Under the pieces are notes generated by a model, which worked only from the letters and a program-made list of their open reading frames with translations, did no database searches and was not told where the DNA came from. Below are positions 1 through 6,425 of a stretch of 6,425 nt of DNA, in pieces; positions within the stretch are counted from its first letter, which is position 1, and every line of letters starts with the position of its first letter. This DNA is from Porticoccaceae bacterium (GTDB lineage Bacteria > Pseudomonadota > Gammaproteobacteria > Pseudomonadales > Porticoccaceae). A program made the translations under genes and the position numbers. The stretch spans positions 1-6,425 of the forward strand of contig DLXZ01000028.1 of the NCBI GenBank assembly GCA_003448675.1. The letters run 5' to 3'.

Positions 1-1172
1 TCGTAATTACAGGTAATGGTGCCCGCTCCGATATTGACGCCAGCGCCGATATCCGCATCACCCAGATACGCCAGGTGGTTGGCCTTGCTCCCAGCACCCA
101 GCTGGGATTTTTTGGTTTCCACAAAATTTCCAATACGCACACCGGCGGCTAGCCTTGTGCCTTCGCGCAAACGGGCAAAGGGCCCCACCTGAACATCATT
201 AGCCAGCATCACCGGAGCATCTCGGGTCCCTTCAATCACAGTGTTGGCTTTTACCACCACGCCTTCACCTATCGATGCATTGGCAATATGACAATTGGGG
301 CCAATGAAAGCGCCAGAGCCCAACTGCACGTCACCTTCGAAAACACTGTTAATATCGATAAACACATCGGTGCCGGTGCTTAAACTACCGCGGCAATCAA
401 AGCGCGCCGGATCGGCAAAACTTACTCCTTCGGCCATTAAACTCTCCGCTATGCGCTTTTGATGGGCCCGCTCCAGAGCAGCCAGTTGGGCACGGGTATT
501 AATACCTTCTATTTCCAGCCAGGAAGCCGGGGCGCTCGTTACTACTGCCTTGCCTTCGACTCTTACCAGGCTGATAAGGTCGGTGAGATAGTATTCCTCC
601 TGGGCGTTGTTCTTACCGATTTTTGGCAGCAGTTGCCGAAGCAGGTCACTACCCACGCACATGACCCCGGTGTTGATTTCATTAATTTCCAATTGATCCG
701 GTGTCGCATCCTTGTGTTCAACAATGGCCTCTACGGCGCCTTTCGCACCTCGAACAATGCGTCCATAGCCACCTGGATCTGTTACCAGGGCGGTAAGCAA
801 CGCCAGCGTATTGGCTTCACACTGCTCAACCAGTGTCTGGAGAGTAGAAAACGCAATAAGAGGAACATCGCCATACAGGATCAAGGTCCTGGCGCCATCC
901 CGCAGGCAGGGAAGCGCCTGCTCCACGGCATGGGCCGTGCCCAACTGTTCGGCTTGCTCCACCCAGTTAATTTGCCGATCGGAAAAACAGGATCTGACTT
1001 TATCCGCGCCATGGCCAATGACAACGGTAATTTGTACATCATCGAACCCCGCCGCCGTATCAAGAACATGACCCAGCAAGGGCTTGCCCGCCAGTCGGTG
1101 TAATACCTTAGGTTGGTCAGAGCGCATCCTGCTACCCTGCCCGGCAGCGAGAATCACCACGTCGACGGCCAT
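1..1172 (-). CDS. glmU: Bifunctional GlmU: GlcN-1-P acetyltransferase / GlcNAc-1-P uridyltransferase (3' end cut by window edge)
   Basis: GlmU is a cytoplasmic trimer that acetylates glucosamine-1-phosphate with acetyl-CoA and then joins the product to UTP, giving UDP-GlcNAc for peptidoglycan and lipopolysaccharide. I translated the minus strand by hand and read 390 codons with no stop; about 66 C-terminal codons should lie beyond base 1. The uridyltransferase domain starts at once with LAAGQGSRM (residues 8-16), PKVLH (Lys22), QLGTAHA (76-82), YGDVPL with metal-binding Asp102, VEHKDAT (151-157), NEINTG (164-169) and EGIN with Asn225. From about residue 250 the hexapeptide-repeat left-handed beta-helix follows, with FARLR (Arg336), FVETKK (Lys354), the likely catalytic His366 in NHLAYLGD, Tyr369, and NIGAGTITCNY (380-390). 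The ATG at 1172 is chosen for its strong ribosome binding site and for alignment with the family start. Two oddities are Ser14 where Thr is usual, and about five extra residues near 314-328. Position after atpC is typical of gammaproteobacteria. Confidence 0.97.
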   Translation of the reverse strand, partial: MAVDVVILAAGQGSRMRSDQPKVLHRLAGKPLLGHVLDTAAGFDDVQITVVIGHGADKVRSCFSDRQINWVEQAEQLGTAHAVEQALPCLRDGARTLILYGDVPLIAFSTLQTLVEQCEANTLALLTALVTDPGGYGRIVRGAKGAVEAIVEHKDATPDQLEINEINTGVMCVGSDLLRQLLPKIGKNNAQEEYYLTDLISLVRVEGKAVVTSAPASWLEIEGINTRAQLAALERAHQKRIAESLMAEGVSFADPARFDCRGSLSTGTDVFIDINSVFEGDVQLGSGAFIGPNCHIANASIGEGVVVKANTVIEGTRDAPVMLANDVQVGPFARLREGTRLAAGVRIGNFVETKKSQLGAGSKANHLAYLGDADIGAGVNIGAGTITCNY

Positions 1173-1180
1173 ACCCCAAT

Positions 1181-1188
1181 ACCTCCCT
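1181..1188 (-). promoter_or_regulatory. Strong Shine-Dalgarno of glmU
   Basis: On the minus strand AGGGAGGT lies 8 bases before the ATG at 1172. It is the best ribosome binding site in the window and fixes the glmU start. Confidence 0.85.
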
Positions 1189-1251
1189 AAAACGCCCGCA
1201 AAGGGCAAAGATAAAATGTCGAGTGCGCACAGCAACGCGCCACAAGAGGAA

Positions 1252-1260
1252 ATTCTATCA
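1252..1260 (-). promoter_or_regulatory. Candidate extended -10 promoter for glmU
   Basis: The minus strand reads TGATAGAAT, an extended -10 (TGn followed by TAGAAT, 5 of 6 to TATAAT). It starts six bases after the T-tract of the atp terminator. Transcription would begin near 1245, leaving a leader of about 73 bases. The hexamer 17 bases upstream falls within the terminator stem and does not resemble TTGACA, so the call rests on the extended -10 alone. A weaker alternative -10 (TATCTT, 1208-1213) lies closer to the gene. An own promoter is expected because the terminator should block most read-through, but that is inference. Confidence 0.4.
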
Positions 1261-1265
1261 TGCAC

Positions 1266-1291
1266 AAAAAAGGCAGCTATTGCTGCCTTTT
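1266..1291 (-). terminator. Intrinsic terminator of the atp operon
   Basis: A perfect 10-bp inverted repeat pairs AAAAGGCAGC (1268-1277) with GCTGCCTTTT (1282-1291) around a 4-base loop. The core stem is the GC-rich GGCAGC/GCTGCC. Read on the minus strand the hairpin runs into six T residues (1271-1266), the classic Rho-independent layout, 33 bases after the atpC stop. On the plus strand it is followed by only four T residues, so it might also weakly stop opposing transcripts, although no plus-strand gene is present here. Confidence 0.9.
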
Positions 1292-1324
1292 ACGTACTCT
1301 ATGCACCACTGCGGATGTAAAGCA

Positions 1325-1756
1325 TTAACCAAGAGAACGGGCGCGTTTACGCAGCTCCTCGATGGTTCGCAGCTGGGCGCTGGCTTCGGCCAGTCGAGCG
1401 GCGGCCTGTGAATAATTCACTTCGCTGCGCTCACTATTGAGGTCATGCTCTGCCTGCTTGCGCGCCTCCAGGGCCGCGGCTTCGTCTATGGATTCGGCAC
1501 GCAAGGCGGTGTCAGCAAGGATGGAGACAACACCGGGCTGTACTTCAATAAACCCGCCGGAAAGATAAAACACCTCTTCGTTGTCTTCACCTTTAATGAG
1601 GCGCAAGGCACCAGGCTTGAGCTCCGTTAACAGCGGCGCATGGCCATAGCCAACGCCGAGTTCCCCCTGGGATCCGGTGGCAATAACCATTTCCACCAGG
1701 CCGGAAAACATTTCCTCTTCTGCGCTGACGATATCGCAGTGAATTGTCATCGCCAT
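1325..1756 (-). CDS. atpC: ATP synthase F1 epsilon subunit
   Basis: Epsilon sits at the foot of the central rotor stalk with gamma, contacts the c-ring, and can inhibit ATP hydrolysis by extending its C-terminal helices. The 143-residue product matches the family length (139 in E. coli). The N-terminal beta-sandwich covers about residues 1-87, with [19 protein letters not shown] at the start, GHAPLL (38-43), [13 protein letters not shown] (63-75) and LADTA (80-84). The C-terminal helical hairpin covers about 88-143 and includes [20 protein letters not shown]. The ATG at 1756 is supported by GGAGAGAG at 1765-1772, 8 bases upstream; a second ATG two codons in is less well spaced. It is the last atp gene, 32 bases after atpD, and is followed by a terminator. 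Where E. coli has GIYPGHAPLL this protein has [10 protein letters not shown], a variant I believe occurs in related marine gammaproteobacteria. Confidence 0.98.
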   Translation of the reverse strand: MAMTIHCDIVSAEEEMFSGLVEMVIATGSQGELGVGYGHAPLLTELKPGALRLIKGEDNEEVFYLSGGFIEVQPGVVSILADTALRAESIDEAAALEARKQAEHDLNSERSEVNYSQAAARLAEASAQLRTIEELRKRARSLG

Positions 1757-1788
1757 AATTAATGCTCTCTCCGCAAGTCAGGCGGCCG

Positions 1789-3213
<1,425 letters not shown>

Positions 3214-3231
3214 TTAAGTTAGGTGACACGA

Positions 3232-4092
3232 TCAGACCGCTGCCGCGCCACTGACAATCTCTGAAAGTTCCTGGGTAATGGCTGCCTGTCGGGCTTTGTT
3301 GTACAGGAGCTCCAGTTCGTTGATGAGCTCACCCGCATTTTCGGTCGCATTTTTCATGGCAATCATACGAGCGCCCTGCTCACAGGCCTTATTTTCCACC
3401 ACACCCTGGTACACCTGGGATTCCACATAGCGCACCAATAACCCGTCGAGCAGTTCCTTGGCATCGGGCTCGTAGATATAGTCCCAATGATGTTTGAATT
3501 CCTCGTTTTCCTCTGGCAACAACGGCAGGAGCTGTTCAATGACAGGGGACTGTGTCATGGTGTTGACGAATTCATTGGACACCAGATACAACTTGTCCAG
3601 TCGACCGTCATCGTAAGCATCGAGCATGACTTTGACGCTGCCAATCAATTCAGAAGCAACCGGCTCATCACCCATGTCTTTCACCGTTGCTACCACATTA
3701 GCGCCAATACCGCCGAAAAAGCTGGAAGCTTTGCCGCCAATAGCACAGATATCCATTTCCACATCCTGATCGGCCCACTCCTGCATGTTTTTAAGCAGGG
3801 CTTTGAACAGGTTGATATTCAGACCGCCACAGAGGCCGCGGTCCGTCGATACAAGAATATAGCCTACGCGCTTGACATCACGCTCTTCGAGATATTTGTG
3901 CTTGTATTCACTGGTAGCATTGGCGATGTGACCGATGACGGAGCGTATACGCTTGGCATAGGGCTTACCCAGCGACATGCGATCCTGGGCGCGGCGCATT
4001 TTACTGGCCGCCACCATCTCCATGGCACTGGTAATTTTCTGAGTGCTGGTGACGCTGTTAATCTTGGTTTTTACTTCTTTACCGATCGCCAT
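3232..4092 (-). CDS. atpG: ATP synthase F1 gamma subunit (rotor shaft)
   Basis: Gamma is the central shaft: its N- and C-terminal helices form a coiled coil inside the alpha3-beta3 ring, and its globular part meets epsilon and the c-ring. The 286-residue product is close to E. coli (287). The N-terminal helix has [20 protein letters not shown] (17-36). The Rossmann-like middle domain starts near residue 75 with [17 protein letters not shown], followed by [21 protein letters not shown]'s conserved block. The C-terminal helix holds [10 protein letters not shown] (241-250) and [18 protein letters not shown] (265-282), ending in AAAV as in E. coli. No regulatory cysteine insert of the chloroplast type is seen. 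The start at 4092 is set by the family N-terminus; the ribosome binding site is weak (GGGA about 9 bases upstream), so translation may depend on coupling or on the 55-base leader after atpA. Confidence 0.98.
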   Translation of the reverse strand: MAIGKEVKTKINSVTSTQKITSAMEMVAASKMRRAQDRMSLGKPYAKRIRSVIGHIANATSEYKHKYLEERDVKRVGYILVSTDRGLCGGLNINLFKALLKNMQEWADQDVEMDICAIGGKASSFFGGIGANVVATVKDMGDEPVASELIGSVKVMLDAYDDGRLDKLYLVSNEFVNTMTQSPVIEQLLPLLPEENEEFKHHWDYIYEPDAKELLDGLLVRYVESQVYQGVVENKACEQGARMIAMKNATENAGELINELELLYNKARQAAITQELSEIVSGAAAV

Positions 4093-4147
4093 CGTCTAAT
4101 TTCCCGGGGTGCAATCCACTAGAGGTCCTAAACCCAAGCCTATCGCC

Positions 4148-5692
4148 TTACCAGCTTTGGGTCGTGGCGAATTTATCCAGCGCCGCCTTGTAACCGGCCT
4201 CGATATCATCGTTCCAGTCACCATTTTCGTTGACGCGATCCAGAAGATCCTTATGCTCACTGTTCATATAAGCCAGCAGTGCCGCTTCGTATTCACCGAC
4301 TTTGGCCACCGGCACTTCCTTGAGGTAACCCTCGTTCGCGGCGTAAAGTGAAACCCCCATTTCAGCAACACTCAGGGGCGAATACTGATCCTGCTTCATC
4401 AACTCGGTGACCCGCTGGCCGTGCTCCAGCTGTTCGCGGGTTGCATCATCCAGATCGGAGGCGAACTGGGAGAACGCCGCCAGTTCTCGATACTGAGCCA
4501 GAGCCAGACGCACTCCGCCACCTAGCTTTTTGATGATTTTGGTCTGCGCGGAACCACCCACCCGGGATACCGAGAGCCCCGCGTTCATCGCAGGACGGAT
4601 ACCCGAGTTAAACAGGTCCGTTTCAACAAAGATCTGTCCATCAGTGATGGAAATCACGTTGGTCGGTACAAACGCGGATACGTCACCGGCCTGGGTTTCA
4701 ATGATCGGCAATGCCGTCAGGGAGCCGGTTTTACCTTTGACTTCGCCATTGGTAAACGCTTCGACGTATTCGGCGTTTACTCGTGCCGCTCGCTCTAGCA
4801 AGCGTGAGTGCAGGTAGAAAACGTCACCGGGATACGCTTCCCGGCCAGGGGGGCGGCGAAGCAGCAAGGAAATCTGACGATAAGCCCAGGCCTGTTTGGT
4901 CAAATCATCGTAAATGATCAGGGCGTCTTCACCGCGGTCGCGATAGTACTCGCCAATGGTGCATCCCGTATAGGGCGCCAGGTACTGCATGGAGGCGGGG
5001 TCGGATGCAGTTGCCGCAACAACGACGGTGTGATCCATGGCGCCATGTTCTTCCAACTTGCGCACAACACCAGCAACGGTTGAAGCTTTCTGGCCAATAG
5101 CCACATAAACACACTTAATACCCGTGCCTTTCTGATTAATGATGGCGTCGATGGCGATAGCGGTTTTGCCGATCTGGCGGTCACCGATAATCAGCTCACG
5201 CTGACCACGTCCGACCGGCACCATGGCGTCAATGGCTTTCAATCCAGTTTGTACCGGCTGGTCAACCCCCTGGCGCTCAATAACGCCCGGCGCGACTTTT
5301 TCCAGTGCGTCGGTAAGCTTGGCGTTAATCTGGCCTTTGCCGTCAATGGGATTACCCAGGGCATCGACCACCCGGCCTTCCAGCTCGGGGCCGATGGGCA
5401 CTTCAAGAATACGGCCTGTGCAACGGGCTTTCTGACCTTCGGCAAGCTGCAGGTAATCGCCGAGCACCACGGCGCCGACGGAATCGCGCTCCAGGTTAAG
5501 GGCCATACCGTATAGACCGCCATCAAATGCGATCATTTCACCGTACATCACGTCGCGCAGACCATGGATGCGGACGATACCGTCGGAAAGGGAAACAATG
5601 GTTCCCTCATCCTGAGCTTCGGCAGAAACATCGAGCTTTTCGATCCTCTGGCGGATCAGTTCGCTGATTTCAGAGGGATTCAGTTGCTGCAT
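4148..5692 (-). CDS. atpA: ATP synthase F1 alpha subunit (regulatory, non-catalytic)
   Basis: Alpha alternates with beta in the F1 hexamer, binds nucleotide at non-catalytic sites and gives residues to the catalytic interface. The product has 514 residues (513 in E. coli). The N-terminal helix [17 protein letters not shown] contacts delta. A beta-barrel follows to about residue 95. The nucleotide-binding domain has the P-loop GDRQIGKT (170-177, Lys176, Thr177), the strand ending ALIIYDDL (Walker B), [15 protein letters not shown] (277-290) and the family signature around [14 protein letters not shown] (367-380). Arg377 in that stretch corresponds to the arginine finger (E. coli Arg376). The C-terminal domain includes [13 protein letters not shown] and ends in TTQSW. 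GAGGA at 5701-5705, 8 bases upstream, supports the start. It follows atpH by 17 bases. Ile174 in the P-loop, where E. coli has Thr, is as I recall it in Pseudomonas; Trp269 replaces the Val of E. coli. Confidence 0.99.
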   Translation of the reverse strand: MQQLNPSEISELIRQRIEKLDVSAEAQDEGTIVSLSDGIVRIHGLRDVMYGEMIAFDGGLYGMALNLERDSVGAVVLGDYLQLAEGQKARCTGRILEVPIGPELEGRVVDALGNPIDGKGQINAKLTDALEKVAPGVIERQGVDQPVQTGLKAIDAMVPVGRGQRELIIGDRQIGKTAIAIDAIINQKGTGIKCVYVAIGQKASTVAGVVRKLEEHGAMDHTVVVAATASDPASMQYLAPYTGCTIGEYYRDRGEDALIIYDDLTKQAWAYRQISLLLRRPPGREAYPGDVFYLHSRLLERAARVNAEYVEAFTNGEVKGKTGSLTALPIIETQAGDVSAFVPTNVISITDGQIFVETDLFNSGIRPAMNAGLSVSRVGGSAQTKIIKKLGGGVRLALAQYRELAAFSQFASDLDDATREQLEHGQRVTELMKQDQYSPLSVAEMGVSLYAANEGYLKEVPVAKVGEYEAALLAYMNSEHKDLLDRVNENGDWNDDIEAGYKAALDKFATTQSW

Positions 5693-5709
5693 GTCGTGAT
5701 TCCTCGATC

Positions 5710-6246
5710 CTAAGAGAGTAGTGCATCCGAGAGCTTATTCAGTCGCCCGCGGAGTGAGCCGTCAATAACGGTATCACCAGCACGAATAATGGCGCCGCCA
5801 ATCAAACCCGGGTCTATCGACACTTCGATGTTGACCTCGCGACCCAGTCTTTTAACCAGGGCTTCCGCCAGTTTGGCTCGCTGACTGTCGTCAATGGGCG
5901 CCGCACTGGTCACCTGGACTTCCACAAGTCGTTCGTGATCGGCTTTGAGAGCTTGAAACTGTTCAAAAATCGCCGGCAACAAAAGCAGACGATCGTTTTC
6001 GGCAAGAGCATTAAGGAAGTTGCGTACCGGCGCTTCCAAATCCTCACCAGAGATATCAATCAATAGCTGGGCGCGCTGATCCCGGGCCAAAGAAGGGGAG
6101 CGTAGTTGCACGCCTATCCGCTCATCCGCCACCAACATATCAAGCAAACCCAGGGCCTGTGACCATGACGCCAGAGTGTTACTTGCGGCGGCATGTTCAA
6201 ATGCCGCTTTGGCATAGGGCCGCGCCAGCGTGCTTAATTCAGCCAT
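5710..6246 (-). CDS. atpH: ATP synthase F1 delta subunit (peripheral stalk cap)
   Basis: Delta sits on top of F1 and ties the N-termini of alpha to the C-terminus of the b dimer, keeping the stator from turning. It is the bacterial counterpart of mitochondrial OSCP. The 178-residue product matches the family (177 in E. coli). The N-terminal six-helix domain starts with [13 protein letters not shown] (7-19) and runs to about residue 105, including [14 protein letters not shown] (74-87). The C-terminal domain has [10 protein letters not shown] (109-118), a KRLGREV turn (132-138), and the signature [20 protein letters not shown] (144-163) followed by SLRGRL (164-169). The ATG at 6246 has AAGGA 6 bases upstream, overlapping the atpF stop. 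The gene ends in TAG, the only TAG among the atp genes seen here, 17 bases before atpA. Confidence 0.98.
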   Translation of the reverse strand: MAELSTLARPYAKAAFEHAAASNTLASWSQALGLLDMLVADERIGVQLRSPSLARDQRAQLLIDISGEDLEAPVRNFLNALAENDRLLLLPAIFEQFQALKADHERLVEVQVTSAAPIDDSQRAKLAEALVKRLGREVNIEVSIDPGLIGGAIIRAGDTVIDGSLRGRLNKLSDALLS

Positions 6247-6252
6247 AATCGA

Positions 6253-6257
6253 TCCTT
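6253..6257 (-). promoter_or_regulatory. Shine-Dalgarno of atpH overlapping the atpF stop codon
   Basis: The minus strand reads TTTAAGGATCGATT before the atpH ATG. AAGGA shares bases with the atpF TAA stop (6256-6258) and lies 6 bases before the start, so ribosomes ending atpF uncover or reuse the site. This suggests translational coupling, which is inference. Confidence 0.7.
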
Positions 6258-6425
6258 AAAGCTGGGCTGCCAGGCTGTCAACCAACTCACTGTTGGCTGC
6301 GTCGCTGACTTCACGCTGAAGGATTTGCTCGGCGCCAGCCAAGGCCAGCGACGCAACTTTATTGCGCAGCTCTTCCCGAGCCTGATTAACCTCACGCTCG
6401 ATTTCCGCTTCGGCAGCCGTCTTGA
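6256..6425 (-). CDS. atpF: ATP synthase F0 b subunit, C-terminal part (5' end outside window)
   Basis: The b subunit forms the dimeric peripheral stalk, anchored in the membrane by its N-terminus and bound to delta by its C-terminus. Only the last 55 codons and the TAA stop (6256-6258) are inside the window, so the membrane segment and most of the coiled coil are missing. I translated them by hand. The stretch begins [20 protein letters not shown], a charged coiled-coil helix, continues with the conserved [13 protein letters not shown] (23-35), and ends [15 protein letters not shown]. This closely follows my recollection of the E. coli end (AGAEKI..., DEAANSDIVDKL...). It lies 9 bases upstream of atpH, in the standard operon order. 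Confidence 0.93.
   Translation of the reverse strand, partial: KTAAEAEIEREVNQAREELRNKVASLALAGAEQILQREVSDAANSELVDSLAAQL

Noticed and set aside
459..1103. Plus-strand open frame of 214 codons opposite glmU
   Set aside because: It is antisense to a clearly conserved gene, has no ribosome binding site or recognisable domain, and its composition fits a shadow frame.
1194..1206. Small inverted repeat GCCC / GGGC with a 5-base loop just upstream of the glmU ribosome binding site
   Set aside because: A 4-bp stem is too short to claim as a second terminator or riboswitch-like element; it is easily expected by chance.
1223..1230. 8-base palindrome GTGCGCAC in the glmU leader
   Set aside because: It is a single short palindrome with no second copy nearby, so there is no basis for calling an operator.
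3487..4122. Plus-strand open frame of 211 codons opposite atpG
   Set aside because: It lies almost wholly antisense to atpG, shows no known motif, and is best explained by the codon bias of atpG.
5171..5173. Ile174 in the alpha P-loop (GDRQIGKT rather than GDRQTGKT)
   Set aside because: I recall the same residue in Pseudomonas AtpA, and the position is not one of the fixed Walker A residues, so it is ordinary variation.

Overview
The window is a conserved housekeeping segment from a gammaproteobacterium. It holds the 3' half of an F-type ATP synthase operon followed by glmU. Every gene lies on the minus strand, so the genes read from right to left: atpF (3' end only), atpH, atpA, atpG, atpD, atpC, and glmU (5' part, running off the left edge). 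The proteins match my memory of the E. coli and Pseudomonas families closely in length, motifs and order. Details such as the isoleucine in the alpha-subunit P-loop and the YGHAPLL stretch of epsilon suggest the Pseudomonadales/Cellvibrionales/Oceanospirillales part of the class, perhaps a marine organism. That placement is inference; no species can be named from the sequence alone.

Layout from right to left: 6425-6256 is the C-terminal end of the b subunit (peripheral stalk), and 6246-5710 is delta (the stalk cap on F1). 5692-4148 is alpha and 4092-3232 is gamma (the rotor shaft). 3171-1789 is beta (the catalytic subunit) and 1756-1325 is epsilon (the rotor foot and inhibitory subunit). Gaps between atp genes are short (9, 17, 55, 60 and 32 bases), which fits one polycistronic mRNA. 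Most genes have a clear Shine-Dalgarno sequence; atpG's is weak. The upstream part of the operon (normally atpI, atpB, atpE and the start of atpF), including the membrane subunits that set H+ or Na+ specificity, lies outside the window.

The operon ends at a strong hairpin terminator (1266-1291), 33 bases past the atpC stop. The 152-base gap from 1173 to 1324 also contains a plausible extended -10 promoter and a very good ribosome binding site for glmU. glmU encodes the bifunctional enzyme making UDP-N-acetylglucosamine for peptidoglycan and lipopolysaccharide. About 390 of its usual roughly 456 codons are present.

Together the genes build the F1 head and stalk that couple the ion gradient to ATP synthesis, next to a cell-envelope precursor gene. 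The atpC-glmU adjacency is common in gammaproteobacteria. I found no mobile element, CRISPR array, RNA gene, broken gene or sign of recent transfer, and no previously undescribed system. The findings are small sequence-level oddities in otherwise ordinary genes.
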